64,000 nt of DNA from Paenibacillus dendritiformis (GCF_021654795.1 NZ_AP025344.1:2976501-3040500); one strand, 5' to 3'. Counted from the stretch's first letter, positions 17,987 to 27,149 are shown. A program made the numbers and translations. The notes: a model not told the origin generated them from the sequence alone.

Positions 17987-18880
17987 TCAGCCCCTATTCA
18001 TTTGAGTTGCCAATCGTTCATGCTCCGGTTCGACATGTATGAATACTTGCGCACGGCGGAACGCCGCCGTAATCGCCTGCTCGATGTCATCGCATAGCTG
18101 GTGAGCTGTAGCGATATCCAGCTTGGAGGGGACTACGAGATGGAAATCGACGTATTCGACGGGACCGGATCGACGGGTGCGCAAGTCATGGAACTCAATA
18201 TATTGTTCTTGAAAAGATTCAATCACTTGCACAATTTCTCTTTCCTCTTGATCGGTCAAGCGAGCGTCCAGCAGGGGAGGAAAGGATTCCTTCATCAGCT
18301 TATACGCCTCTCTCATGATGTACAGAGCCAGGATTATGCCGATGATCGGATCCAATATCGTCCATCCGGTCAAGGTGGCCAATAACAGGCTGCAACCGAC
18401 GCCTAAGGATGTATACACATCGGTAAGCAAATGCAGCGCATTGGATTTCATGGCGACCGAATTCAGCTCTGATGCCGCTTTGCTTACTCGGCGAGATACG
18501 ATGAAATTGATGCCCGCCCCGACAAACATGACGATGACGCCCAAATAAGGCAGTTCAATCGGCGCAGGCTCGAACAGCTTGTGAACACATTCATACATAA
18601 TCCAGGCGCCCGCAATAAAAATAAGCAGCGTCTCCACGGTTCCCGATATGTTCTCCACCTTGCCATGCCCGTATGGATGATTCTTATCCGCGGAACGGCC
18701 CGACAGCCGCACCGAGAAAAAAGCGATCAAGGAAGCCGCCAAATCCAGGGAGGAGTGGATCGCTTCCGAGATGACGGCAATCGAGCCGGTAAACATGCCT
18801 ACGACGAGCTTCAACAAGACGACGAAGGCATTACTGAGCACCGATAACATAGCTATTTTCGGACCATTCACATGCATCAC
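17987..18880 (-). CDS. cation diffusion facilitator (CDF) efflux transporter
   Basis: A 297-residue CDF protein with six predicted membrane segments and a C-terminal cytoplasmic dimerisation domain (about 205-290). The motifs SIAVISEAIHSSLDLAASLIAFFSVRLS and DKNHPYGHGKVE (metal site and adjoining HxxxxGH segment) and, in segment V, HLLTDVYTSLGV are conserved. Likely exports Zn2+, Fe2+, Mn2+ or Co2+ by proton exchange. The start is GTG 18880 or ATG 18877; no strong ribosome binding site is visible. Confidence 0.9.
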   Translation of the reverse strand: MMHVNGPKIAMLSVLSNAFVVLLKLVVGMFTGSIAVISEAIHSSLDLAASLIAFFSVRLSGRSADKNHPYGHGKVENISGTVETLLIFIAGAWIMYECVHKLFEPAPIELPYLGVIVMFVGAGINFIVSRRVSKAASELNSVAMKSNALHLLTDVYTSLGVGCSLLLATLTGWTILDPIIGIILALYIMREAYKLMKESFPPLLDARLTDQEEREIVQVIESFQEQYIEFHDLRTRRSGPVEYVDFHLVVPSKLDIATAHQLCDDIEQAITAAFRRAQVFIHVEPEHERLATQMNRG

Positions 18881-19053
18881 AACCCCAAGCTTCGTTATTG
18901 TTCATATACAATAACAAACGAAAGGCGAGTGGGTCTACAGAAACCTTTTTTCATGCTCGCCGTCATGTAGCACCTACTTAAAAGTGTTGCTTCTTCGCAA
19001 ACCGCCTGCGGCTTCCATTGAGCCATCGACGCATATGACCTATTGCCGGCGGA

Positions 19054-20274
19054 TTATTCCGCCCGCTTGTGAACGCTTCCTTTGCTTTTTTCCCAGCGAA
19101 AAATTTTGTTCAAGCCTCTGAAAATGAGCCGGGATTCCTTCGTCAACAGCGGCCCCAAAATGGCAAGGATGAGGACGTACAGCGCAGCGAAGGGCTGGAG
19201 CAACTCAAGCAGTCCGCCGGATTTGCCGAGGTTCGCCATGATAATGGAGAACTCGCCGCGGGATACAATGGTCAGTCCGATATTGGCCGACGCCTTGGGC
19301 GACAAGCCTGCGCTCTTGCCAGCAAGCATACCGGCCAGGAAGTTGCCGAACAAGGTCACCGCTACGGCTCCCACCGACAGCCACAAGGCTCCGCCGAGCG
19401 CGGAAGGAACGATGGTCAGTCCGAAGCTGAAGAAGAACAGCGCGCCGAAGAAATCACGGAACGGCAAAATCAGCTGCTCGATTCGTTTCATGTGCATCGT
19501 CTCAGCGAGTATGAGCCCGGTCAGCAGCGCTCCGATCGCTTCCGCTACGTGAATCGTCTCCGAGAACCCGGCTACGAGGAATAAGAAGCCGAACACAAGC
19601 AGCAAGAACAATTCATTCGAACGGATGTTGAAGACCTTATTCAGAAGAGGCGCAGCTGAGCGCCCTGCAATCAGCAAGAGAAGCATGAATCCCAGAGCAT
19701 ACAAGGCTGACAATATGACGCCGCCGACAGAGGACGAGTCGCTCAGGACCAGCCCGGACAGGACGGAGATGTATACCGCCAGGAAAATGTCCTCGAACAT
19801 GATGATGCCCAAAATCATCTCGGTCTCGGGATTGGCCGTTCGCTTCAGATCGACGAGCACCTTCGCCACAATCGCGCTGGATGAAATGGTCGTAATGCCG
19901 GCCATAACCATCGTTTCCTCAATAGGGAAGCCGTTGACCCACCCATAGAGCAAGCCTAAAGTAAAGTTAATAAGAATATAGATCGTTCCGCCCATGACGA
20001 TGGAGCGGCCTGATTTCATTAAGCGGCCGATTGAAAACTCCAGCCCCAAATAGAACAGCAGAAAAAGCACGCCAAGCCGTCCCATAAATGCAATGACCTC
20101 CGCGCTCTCGATAAATCGGAAGTCGAATGCGCCAAAATGCGGCGCATGGGGGCCTACGGCCATGCCGACCAAAATATAAAAAGGAATGACCGAAGTCCGA
20201 ATGCTGGCCGCGAGCAGTCCAACCAGGGCAATGAGAAGAACGGCAAGTCCAACTTCCAGTACGAGATGATCCAT
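19054..20274 (-). CDS. khtU: K+/H+ antiporter membrane subunit, KhtU-like
   Basis: A 406-residue CPA2-type antiporter with 12-13 membrane segments, including GRLGVLFLLFYLGLEFSIGRL and GITTISSSAIVAKVLVDLK, typical of Kef/YhaU proteins. It lacks the C-terminal TrkA-N domain of KefB/C, so it fits B. subtilis KhtU. It starts two bases after the stop of the TrkA-C-domain gene (20277-20768), the same order as khtT-khtU. The pair would expel K+ under alkaline, high-K+ or methylglyoxal stress. The B. subtilis khtS is not present upstream. Confidence 0.85.
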   Translation of the reverse strand: MDHLVLEVGLAVLLIALVGLLAASIRTSVIPFYILVGMAVGPHAPHFGAFDFRFIESAEVIAFMGRLGVLFLLFYLGLEFSIGRLMKSGRSIVMGGTIYILINFTLGLLYGWVNGFPIEETMVMAGITTISSSAIVAKVLVDLKRTANPETEMILGIIMFEDIFLAVYISVLSGLVLSDSSSVGGVILSALYALGFMLLLLIAGRSAAPLLNKVFNIRSNELFLLLVFGFLFLVAGFSETIHVAEAIGALLTGLILAETMHMKRIEQLILPFRDFFGALFFFSFGLTIVPSALGGALWLSVGAVAVTLFGNFLAGMLAGKSAGLSPKASANIGLTIVSRGEFSIIMANLGKSGGLLELLQPFAALYVLILAILGPLLTKESRLIFRGLNKIFRWEKSKGSVHKRAE

Positions 20275-20276
20275 GA

Positions 20277-20768
20277 TCAGCGTCTCCCGGTTTGCAGCAG
20301 CTGCTTCAACTGCTTCAATTGGTGGCGTTCGCCCGCAACGACGAGGATCGTGTCTGCCTTAAAGGTATACTCCGGACCGGGATTGATATGCTTGGCGCCT
20401 TTCTCAATAGCGGCAATGATCGTGACTCCCGCCGTCTGACGGATATTCGCTTGGCCGATCGTGCTGCCGACACAGGCAGCATCAGGCGCGACTCTGTACC
20501 ATTCAATCGTCAAATCCTCTAAAGCGACATCCATCGTCTCCAATGCCTTCGGCCGGTAAGTCATTCCCCCGACGATCGCCGCAAGTTGTCTTGCTTCTTC
20601 ATCCTCGAGCGTAACCATGGATGTGCAATCATCCTGATCATGGTTATCAAAATGATACATTTCGCGCCGGCCGTCATCATGGATGACAACGACCAGCCTA
20701 TCGCTGCTTTGCGTTACCATTTCGTATTTATGACCGATGCCTGGCAGGTCGGTTTCTTTAATGTACAT
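20277..20768 (-). CDS. khtT: regulatory subunit of the K+/H+ antiporter, KhtT-like
   Basis: A 163-residue cytoplasmic protein. The N-terminal half (MYIKETDLPGIGHKYEM, VVVIHDDGRREMYHF) is the KhtT N-terminal domain; the C-terminal half (IRQTAGVTIIAAIEKG, NPGPEYTFKADTILVVAGE) is a TrkA-C/RCK-C domain, which in KhtT binds c-di-AMP and gates the antiporter. Length and order match B. subtilis KhtT (about 165 residues) followed by KhtU. Confidence 0.88.
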   Translation of the reverse strand: MYIKETDLPGIGHKYEMVTQSSDRLVVVIHDDGRREMYHFDNHDQDDCTSMVTLEDEEARQLAAIVGGMTYRPKALETMDVALEDLTIEWYRVAPDAACVGSTIGQANIRQTAGVTIIAAIEKGAKHINPGPEYTFKADTILVVAGERHQLKQLKQLLQTGRR

Positions 20769-20897
20769 GCCCTCAACCTCCTCAACTGCGGTTAGTGTGT
20801 GAATAAAGCAGGGATTTTAATCAGGAAATGGGGGAAATGGCAGCGAACGAGCCGTCCGTGCCGTAGGGTCAACACTGAAGAACTGGCAAAAATGCCC

Positions 20898-20951
20898 TTG
20901 ACGTGCGAACTGGAAAAATGTTAAGATTCTTATCGACCGACAGTCAGTCGG
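20898..20951 (+). promoter_or_regulatory. promoter and likely TetR operator
   Basis: TTGACG (20898-20903) and TAAGAT (20922-20927) are 18 bases apart and resemble a sigma-A promoter. Immediately downstream, CCGACAGTCAGTCGG (20937-20951) is an inverted repeat overlapping the expected transcription start, 20 bases before the tetR start codon. This is the usual place for autorepression by the regulator, which would also control the ABC genes after it. Confidence 0.6.
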
Positions 20952-20971
20952 GTGCGGTGGAGGTATGAACA

Positions 20972-21628
20972 ATGAGGATTTCTAAAAAACCGGAAGAACG
21001 AAGAAACGAAATATTGGACGCCGCCGAGTTGCTTTTCACGACAAAAGGTTTTTCCAAAACAACGGTTAACGATATTTTGCACATGGTTGGGATCGCCAAG
21101 GGCACGTTCTATTATTACTTTCAATCCAAGGAAGAGGTCATGGACGCGATTGTCATGCGTTTTATTGACTTCGGAGTCGAAGCCGCTAAGGCAGTCGCCG
21201 CCCATCCCGAGCTGACGGCTCATGACAAAATATTTCAGATCATGATGTCGCAGCAGCCGGACGCAGGCCGGAAGGAACAAATGATCGAGCAGCTGCACCA
21301 AGTGAACAATGCGGAAATGCATCAGAAAAGCTTGATAGAAACGATTCTTCAACTAACCCCAGTCTTGACGGAAGTCATTGAACAAGGAATAGCGGAAGGG
21401 GTGTTCGATACTCCTTATCCCAAAGAAACGGTCGAAATCCTGCTGGTGTCTTCCCAATTTATATTTGACGAAGGAATTTTCCAGTGGCAGCCCGATGAAT
21501 TGATGACCAAAGCAATTGCATTTACTTCCATGATGGAAAAAATGTTGGGAGCGGAAAAAGGCAGTTTCGACTATATGATTGGTAAATTCGGCCGATCTCT
21601 GAAAAATGGAAATTCCAATGAAAATTAG
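20972..21628 (+). CDS. TetR-family transcriptional repressor
   Basis: A 218-residue regulator. Residues 8-55 form the TetR helix-turn-helix (RRNEILDAAELLFTTKGFSK, then VNDILHMVGIAKGTFYYYFQSKEE). The remaining helices form a ligand pocket of unknown specificity. It is followed by an ABC ATPase (15 bases) and permease on the same strand, so it most likely represses its own drug-export operon. Confidence 0.9.
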   Translation: MRISKKPEERRNEILDAAELLFTTKGFSKTTVNDILHMVGIAKGTFYYYFQSKEEVMDAIVMRFIDFGVEAAKAVAAHPELTAHDKIFQIMMSQQPDAGRKEQMIEQLHQVNNAEMHQKSLIETILQLTPVLTEVIEQGIAEGVFDTPYPKETVEILLVSSQFIFDEGIFQWQPDELMTKAIAFTSMMEKMLGAEKGSFDYMIGKFGRSLKNGNSNEN

Positions 21629-21643
21629 GAAGCGGTGATTGGG

Positions 21644-22558
21644 ATGGACAACATTATCGTGGTGAAAGATTTTGTGAAGAAATATGGGGATTTCACAGCG
21701 GTCGACCGGGTATCCTTTGAAGTCGAGAGTGGAAGCATCTTCGGTTTTTTAGGACCTAACGGCGCGGGCAAAAGCACTACAATCAACACCTTATGTACGA
21801 TCATGGAGAAAACGTCGGGCGTGCTGCTTATCGACGGCAAGGATGTAAACCGGGATAAAGACAAGGTCCGAAGCGTGATTGGGGTTGTGTTCCAAGACTC
21901 AACCCTCGACAACAAAATGACGGTTGAAGAAAATTTGAAGATGCACTGCTATTTTTACGGTTTGCCGAAATCCATTATGAATGAGCGTATTGATTTTGTG
22001 CTGGAGATCGTTGATATGACGGACTGGAAAAAGGCAATGGCCGGCAGCTTGTCGGGAGGCATGAAAAGAAGAGTCGAGATCGCCAGAAGCCTCCTGCATT
22101 TTCCTAAAGTTTTGTTTTTGGATGAACCTACGACAGGGCTTGATCCGCAGACGAGAGCGAATACTTGGGAGTACATTATCAAGCTGCAAAAGGAGAAAAA
22201 TTTGACGATATTTTTAACGACTCATTATATGGACGAGGCTGAAATTTGCAATAAAGTGGCTGTTATGGACCACGGCAAAATTATTGCGTTCGATGAGCCG
22301 CACGCATTGAAGCAGCGATACACCAAAGACAAAGTTCATATCGCTAGCAGCGACGAGCGTGCATTAGAATACTTGTTACAACATTTTGAGATGAGCTATG
22401 AGAGAAAAAACGGTTACTTCGCCGCAGAATTTACCCGATTATCCGACCTGCTGGACATCGTCAGCGAACATCGGCCGGCGATTACCGATATCGAAATTAA
22501 AAAAGGTACGTTAAACGATGTGTTTCTCGAAATTACGGGCAAGGATATAAGGGGGTAA
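21644..22558 (+). CDS. ABC transporter ATP-binding protein (drug-export type)
   Basis: A 304-residue ATPase with Walker A GPNGAGKST, signature LSGGMKRRVEIA, Walker B VLFLDEPTTGLDP and the H-loop LTTHYMDEAE. The C-terminal extension (DERALEYLLQHFE onward) is typical of DrrA/YfiL-like exporters. ATG 21644 has AGGAAG upstream; GTG 21635 is too close to it. The next gene encodes its membrane partner seven bases on. Probable substrate: an antibiotic or lipid-like compound sensed by the upstream TetR protein. Confidence 0.9.
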   Translation: MDNIIVVKDFVKKYGDFTAVDRVSFEVESGSIFGFLGPNGAGKSTTINTLCTIMEKTSGVLLIDGKDVNRDKDKVRSVIGVVFQDSTLDNKMTVEENLKMHCYFYGLPKSIMNERIDFVLEIVDMTDWKKAMAGSLSGGMKRRVEIARSLLHFPKVLFLDEPTTGLDPQTRANTWEYIIKLQKEKNLTIFLTTHYMDEAEICNKVAVMDHGKIIAFDEPHALKQRYTKDKVHIASSDERALEYLLQHFEMSYERKNGYFAAEFTRLSDLLDIVSEHRPAITDIEIKKGTLNDVFLEITGKDIRG

Positions 22559-22564
22559 CCGGGG

Positions 22565-23401
22565 ATGCGCATTGTTGCGGCGATATGGTTTCGAAATGTC
22601 AAACTATTTATCAGAAATCGTGTGCAATTGGTTTTAATGCTGATAATGCCGTTTTTTTATTTATATTTATTAAGCTCCGCTTTTGCAAGCACATCGATAA
22701 CGAATCCGGTACATTATGTGCTGGCCGGTATTGTAATCATTGTCGTGTTCCAGACATCGCTGAATATCGCAACCTCGACGATCGAAGATATCGTGTCCGG
22801 TTATATGAAAGAAGTGCTTGTTAGTCCTGTCAAAAGAATACAGATCGCGGCCGGACAAATGCTGGCCTCGGCAACGATTGCTACGTTCCAAGGGATTATG
22901 ATTTTGATCATCGGTTATTGTATCGGCATGACCTATGCATCTATCATGACCCCCTTTGCCATCATCGGCTTCATGATTTTAGTCGGACTTGTATTTTCGG
23001 CGTTCGGATTATTTTTAGCGACATTAGCCAAAAATTCGCAGACCTTTCAGATTGTCTCGGTCGCCGTTACAACGCCGTTCACTTTTTTATGCGGCGTGTA
23101 CATTCCGCTTAGCTTGCTGCCGGACGGCTTGCAGTATATGGCGTTGTTTAATCCGATGACCTATGCCGCGGCATTTTTCAGAGCGCTTAGTTTAGAAAAA
23201 ATGTCTTTGCCGCCAGACGAGTTAGTCGCCGAACAGCTCGCGTTTAAAGTAAGTGATTTTGTGATAACTCCTCAACTGGGCATCATCTTTATCATTTCAT
23301 TCGGGATCTTATTTTTATTGCTCTCGACGATTGCCTTTGCCAAAGTTGATTTTTCAAGAATGAACCGGGCGCAAGGAACGAAAGATATTTTTCAGCAATA
23401 G
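22565..23401 (+). CDS. ABC-2 type transporter permease
   Basis: A 278-residue membrane protein with six predicted segments and the ABC-2 core: FQTSLNIATSTIEDIVSGYMKEVLVSPVKR followed by FLCGVYIPLSLLPDGLQYMALFNPMTY. This is the standard partner of a DrrA-like ATPase. It closes the tetR-ATPase-permease operon. A GGGG site lies just before the ATG. Confidence 0.9.
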   Translation: MRIVAAIWFRNVKLFIRNRVQLVLMLIMPFFYLYLLSSAFASTSITNPVHYVLAGIVIIVVFQTSLNIATSTIEDIVSGYMKEVLVSPVKRIQIAAGQMLASATIATFQGIMILIIGYCIGMTYASIMTPFAIIGFMILVGLVFSAFGLFLATLAKNSQTFQIVSVAVTTPFTFLCGVYIPLSLLPDGLQYMALFNPMTYAAAFFRALSLEKMSLPPDELVAEQLAFKVSDFVITPQLGIIFIISFGILFLLLSTIAFAKVDFSRMNRAQGTKDIFQQ

Positions 23402-23410
23402 AAAATAGGA

Positions 23411-23474
23411 GCAGTGCGGACCTTGGTTCCGTTATTTGTACACGATTAACGGATTCCCGGTCCGCATGACTGCC
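23411..23474. terminator. long imperfect hairpin between convergent genes
   Basis: GCGGACC and TTCCGTTA on the left pair with TAACGGA and GGTCCGC on the right, giving an interrupted stem of about 17 pairs. It lies between the ABC permease and the convergent kinase gene and could act as a bidirectional terminator, though no long T-run is present. Confidence 0.4.
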
Positions 23475-23587
23475 CCTCAAAATCTTTCAGCTTCTCCTAT
23501 TTCATCGCAGCGCTAATGATTCATATACCAATGCAATGCTCTTTTTCCAGTTCCTTCACAAACGCATCTTTCCCGTCCATATAAGCT

Positions 23588-24256
23588 TCAATATTGCATC
23601 ATATCAATGATCGGCTTGGCCTTTAGCCCGGGTACCGAGGTACCTCCATTTTCCGTCCCGTGGACCACCAGATCGGCTCTTTGATGGGGGAGGTGCTTCG
23701 CCATATAGATGTCCTCCGCAACCATCCAATTAGTCACCCACATATCGCGCGCTCCTTCTCCGTCTCTAGCGAGTCCTCTCGACAGTCTCGTCTCTCTTGG
23801 ACAATCGACCCATATCGTAACATCGTATTGCTCCGCCAATTCGTGCCGGATGGAGTACACTCCTTCCACAATGACCACCCCGCCCACCGGTACCGTATGC
23901 CATTCCGCCAATGTATCGCTATCCCAATCATACCGTTGATAGCGGCTTTCCCGGTCTTGGCTGAGTGGGCACAGCACTTGGCGCCGCATGCGCTGCCAAT
24001 CGAAATCCGCGCCGACAGGCTTCTCCATCGGGGAGCCTTCGACGATATCAGCGGATGGCAAATAAAAATCGTCCATATGCACAACGGTTGCATTCGGACA
24101 TTCCGCCGCTAATTGAGATGCGAGTGTGCTTTTGCCCGAGCCGCCGCAGCCATCGATTCCGATGACCAGCGTCGCATGTCTTCGCGGAACGATGTCTATC
24201 GCTTGAATCAACTGCTCGATCGTTTGAAATGCGCTTTTTTTCATCACAAACTCCAT
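23588..24256 (-). CDS. uridine kinase-like P-loop kinase
   Basis: A 222-residue P-loop kinase of the uridine/pantothenate/phosphoribulokinase-like group. Walker A is GCGGSGKST, followed by VVHMDDFYLP, RYDWDSDTLAEW and VVIVEGVYSIRHEL. DCPRETRLSRGLARDGE is the lid. Likely phosphorylates a nucleoside or other small hydroxyl compound; true uridine kinase is not certain. The ATG at 24256 follows GGAGGG closely; ATG 24244 is an alternative. It lies 33 bases downstream of rtcB and probably belongs to the same transcript. Confidence 0.75.
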   Translation of the reverse strand: MEFVMKKSAFQTIEQLIQAIDIVPRRHATLVIGIDGCGGSGKSTLASQLAAECPNATVVHMDDFYLPSADIVEGSPMEKPVGADFDWQRMRRQVLCPLSQDRESRYQRYDWDSDTLAEWHTVPVGGVVIVEGVYSIRHELAEQYDVTIWVDCPRETRLSRGLARDGEGARDMWVTNWMVAEDIYMAKHLPHQRADLVVHGTENGGTSVPGLKAKPIIDMMQY

Positions 24257-24289
24257 CCGGCCCTCCACTACTCCTCTTTAGTGTAAGCG

Positions 24290-25747
24290 TTAACCGCCTT
24301 TGACTGTCGCCAATGGCTTGCATCTTGCCACGACGCCGGCAAGACCTGCTCCGACGACGCTCTCGATAATCTGCTCCACATCCTTGTAGGCTTGCGGCGC
24401 TTCGTCGATAATCGACTCCAGCATGCGCTGATTCACGACGACTTCGTCGTCCGTGCCGACCTGAAGCGAGGCCGCGAACTCGTCTACGGTCACAAGCTGC
24501 TTCGTGGCGCTGCGCGAACGGACGCGCCCTGCGCCGTGGCAGATGGAGTAGTAGTTCGCCGCACCTGGGTCACGGCCGGCCATCAAGTAAGATGCGCTGC
24601 CCATGGAACCCGGGATAAGCGCCGGATGTCCGGTCGCCGCATACGGCTTCGGATTATCCGGATGGTGCGGCGGCAGCGCGCGAGTCGCCCCTTTGCGGTG
24701 CACGAACATGCGGCGTCCGTCATGACTTTCTTCCCATGCATAGTTGTGCATCAAATCATACAGCGTCGTCATCTCGACCTTCGACCCGAGCACATCGCGG
24801 AACGCTTCGCGAATGCCGAACGCCATCAGATGGCGGTTCACAACCGCATAGTTCAGCGCTGAATACATCAGATGGACATAGCGCTCCGCCACCGGCTCCG
24901 ACAACGGGGCGAACACTAACCTTGGATCGGCCGTCCCGACACCGGCTGACCGCATCCATTGCGCCATCTCCTTGCTGCACTGCTGACTGACGGCGCCGCC
25001 CCAGGCTCGCGATCCGGAATGGATCATGACGATGACCTGGCCGTCGAACAATCCCCAAGCTTCGGCCGTATCCCGGTTCGACTCATCGATCTCCACCGCC
25101 TGAATTTCCGCGAAGTGGTTGCCGCCGCCGAGCGTTCCGAGCTGGCGGTGGGAACGATGCCATGCTGCGGCCGGCATCTCGTTCAGCATCTCTGCGTCGA
25201 ACGCGAATTTGCTGTGCTCCACATGGGTGAGGGAGGTCATCTTTTTCGGCGTATACGAGTCCGGCACGTATTTTTTGGGCAAGCCATGAAGCCCTTTGAC
25301 CAGCACATGCTCCAGGCGGATGTCCGAGAAATGGCCGCGCGCATGGGAGTCGACAGGAACCAGCTTCTCGATCGCCTTCACCAGCTTGCGCCGCAGCTTC
25401 ACATCCTGCAAGGCGTCGCGGTGCACATTCGTCAGATGAACCCGCATGCCGCATCCGATATCGCTCCCAACGATAGAAGGGGAGACATAACCATCGCTGG
25501 CGTTCCATACGGCGGTCGTGCCGATGCAGGTGCCGACACCGACATGGACGTCCGGCGTATAGCTCATATAGACGCGGTTCGGGATTTGCAAATTATTGTT
25601 GGCCATTTCAAATACTTTGGCCCCCAGATCTTGATAAAGAGCGTTATTGGCATAAACGTGGAGCGTGCCGGCAGGCAGCTCGATGGTGCGGTAATAGCAT
25701 TCTTGAGCAGGCAGGTCACTGCCATATATAAAATTATCCGTATGCAT
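24290..25747 (-). CDS. rtcB: RNA-splicing ligase RtcB
   Basis: A 485-residue RtcB. Metal-ligand and catalytic segments are present in order: VGSDIGCGMRVH (Mn2+-binding Cys), LGGGNHFAE, MIHSGSRAWGG, PGSMGSASYLM and ICHGAGRVRSRSA, whose His receives GMP. RtcB joins 2',3'-cyclic phosphate or 3'-phosphate RNA ends to 5'-OH ends, using GTP, in RNA repair or tRNA splicing. Upstream on the same strand are two terminator-like hairpins and a small ORF, leaving only about 55 bases for a dedicated promoter. No RtcA or Archease gene is in the window. Confidence 0.95.
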   Translation of the reverse strand: MHTDNFIYGSDLPAQECYYRTIELPAGTLHVYANNALYQDLGAKVFEMANNNLQIPNRVYMSYTPDVHVGVGTCIGTTAVWNASDGYVSPSIVGSDIGCGMRVHLTNVHRDALQDVKLRRKLVKAIEKLVPVDSHARGHFSDIRLEHVLVKGLHGLPKKYVPDSYTPKKMTSLTHVEHSKFAFDAEMLNEMPAAAWHRSHRQLGTLGGGNHFAEIQAVEIDESNRDTAEAWGLFDGQVIVMIHSGSRAWGGAVSQQCSKEMAQWMRSAGVGTADPRLVFAPLSEPVAERYVHLMYSALNYAVVNRHLMAFGIREAFRDVLGSKVEMTTLYDLMHNYAWEESHDGRRMFVHRKGATRALPPHHPDNPKPYAATGHPALIPGSMGSASYLMAGRDPGAANYYSICHGAGRVRSRSATKQLVTVDEFAASLQVGTDDEVVVNQRMLESIIDEAPQAYKDVEQIIESVVGAGLAGVVARCKPLATVKGG

Positions 25748-25802
25748 ATATATCGTAATTCCTTTCCCAGTTCCGTTCGAGTTTGTTTGAATAATAACAA
25801 AA

Positions 25803-25834
25803 TAAAAAAGACCGCAGACTCTCGTCCCGCGGCC
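25803..25834 (-). terminator. terminator-like hairpin in the rtcB leader
   Basis: Read on the minus strand, CCGCGG and GAC pair with GTC and CTGCGG around GAGA, with one bulge, followed by TCTTTTTTATTTTG. It lies about 55 bases before the rtcB start codon, so it either ends upstream transcription or attenuates rtcB. Confidence 0.5.
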
Positions 25835-25845
25835 GTTTGATCATA

Positions 25846-25876
25846 ATAAAAAGCCATAGACGTCATCGTCCATGGC
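25846..25876 (-). terminator. terminator after the 28-codon ORF
   Basis: On the minus strand, GCCATGGACG pairs with CGTCTATGGC (one mismatch, loop ATGA) and is followed by TTTTTATTA. It ends the transcript carrying the small ORF at 25918-26004. Confidence 0.65.
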
Positions 25877-25917
25877 AAGCAACCGATATAAGCCTCCCCG
25901 CGAGGGGGATCACCCGA

Positions 25918-26004
25918 TTATCTTGTTCTCACTCCGTAGAGGCCGACGAGAGACTGTTCCCAATCGATATGCAGTTGCAATGCCGCAGCTTGATTCCATG
26001 TCAT
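25918..26004 (-). CDS. small ORF of 28 codons, function unknown
   Basis: Reads MTWNQAAALQLHIDWEQS and ends LVGLYGVRTR before TAA. A perfect AAGGAGG lies nine bases upstream of ATG 26004 (ATG 26010 is also in frame but too close). A terminator follows about 40 bases after the stop. The combination of a strong ribosome binding site, short ORF and terminator suggests a real small protein gene. I do not recognise the peptide. It is the only coding content in the 316-base gap upstream of rtcB. Confidence 0.45.
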   Translation of the reverse strand: MTWNQAAALQLHIDWEQSLVGLYGVRTR

Positions 26005-26063
26005 CTTCATCAACCTCCTTTTCCAAAATATACATTCATCATAAAATGGCAGTGCTCTCGATG

Positions 26064-26276
26064 TCAATCTTTATTTTTCTCCACGAACGCTTTGACGCAC
26101 TCTTCGCACACGCATGCTTTCCGGCGCTGTTCGGCCGGTATCTGCTCCAGCAGCTCCTGAGGAACGGAGCGCTTCATGCACCAGCATTCGGTATGAGGCC
26201 GCCCGGCCGCATACGCGCAATGATTGGGCTGTCCGCATAACGGACAGCGTTGAGGATCGATTAGAACGGTATTCAT
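26064..26276 (-). CDS. cysteine-rich CWC-family protein
   Basis: A 70-residue protein with paired cysteines: CPLCGQPNHC near the N-terminus, TECWCMK in the middle (the CWC motif) and ACVCEECV at the C-terminus. This arrangement fits the Cys_rich_CWC family, presumed metal-binding and of unknown function. The ATG at 26276 is chosen because the conserved part begins there; the upstream ribosome binding site is weak. A small-ORF gene follows on the same strand. Confidence 0.75.
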   Translation of the reverse strand: MNTVLIDPQRCPLCGQPNHCAYAAGRPHTECWCMKRSVPQELLEQIPAEQRRKACVCEECVKAFVEKNKD

Positions 26277-26555
26277 ATGTACTGTACACCTGCTTCGGAC
26301 TGAAATTTGTACGCCTGTACCAAGTATACCAGAATGCGCGGATTCCAAATACGGCACTTGTCACAGGGAGCAGTTCACGCAACTCACACGATATCCCGTT
26401 GGCAGATTCACAAAGAATCCCAGTCAAAAAATAGAAAGGAAGGATTCGGATTGAGGTGCTTGACTTGCCAAGATCCGAAGCGTGAGAGGGAAAAGTTGAC
26501 AGAAACGAAGCCGTTAGATACCTTATTATTACCTTGGGGCAGAGGAGAGTAGCCA

Positions 26556-27023
26556 ATGCAATTCAGATGCGGAACCATGACGCAGGAAGAAGCCGAAATC
26601 ATTGCGAAATGGCATTACAGCGGAAGCTATTCCTTTTATGACATGGAAGCCGATCAAGAGGATTTAGAGGAATTCATTCATCCCGATACAAGGGGAGATC
26701 ACTATTTCAGCGTCTACGACAATGATGAGCTCGCCGGATTTTTGTGCTTGATTCCAACGGAATCCGGGATTGTCGATATCGGCTTGGGATTGAAGCCTGA
26801 ATTCACCGGAAAAGGGATCGGGCTCGTCTTTTTACGGTTCGCCATCGAGCTCGCGCTAGAGAAATATGCGCCTCATACGCTAACGTTATCGGTTGCCGCC
26901 TTTAATCGGCGAGCCATCACGGTATACGAAAGAGCCGGCTTTGTTCCTCAGCATACCTTCATGCAGAGCACCAATGGAGGCAGGTTCGAGTTCGTGCGCA
27001 TGAAATATACGGTGCAGCGATAG
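26556..27023 (+). CDS. GNAT-family N-acetyltransferase
   Basis: A 155-residue acetyltransferase of the RimI/RimJ-like group: DNDELAGFLCLI, then VDIGLGLKPEFTGKGIGLVFLRFAIE, whose TGKGIG is the acetyl-CoA loop, and FNRRAITVYERAGFVPQ. GAGGAG precedes the ATG by 8-10 bases. It stands alone before the T-box region. Substrate unknown. Confidence 0.85.
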   Translation: MQFRCGTMTQEEAEIIAKWHYSGSYSFYDMEADQEDLEEFIHPDTRGDHYFSVYDNDELAGFLCLIPTESGIVDIGLGLKPEFTGKGIGLVFLRFAIELALEKYAPHTLTLSVAAFNRRAITVYERAGFVPQHTFMQSTNGGRFEFVRMKYTVQR

Positions 27024-27149
27024 ACTGGAACAGATGAATGAACGATTGGGCAGGTACTATACTTATTGGTCCGAGGAGTAAAAACCCAATTGCTATCGCG
27101 CATGTTTACTTTGGCTATCATTGATGATACTATGTACCAAATAAGAAAC

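Noticed and set aside
23515..23590. Minus-strand segment reading NIEAYMDGKDAFVKELEKE after the kinase stop.
   Set aside because: It could be the last codons of a lost gene, but it is too short, without start, and not recognised.
26446..26553. Short CxxC ORF (LRCLTCQDPKRER...) upstream of the second GNAT gene.
   Set aside because: It starts with TTG, is only about 34 codons, and runs into the GNAT ribosome binding site; no conserved pattern seen.
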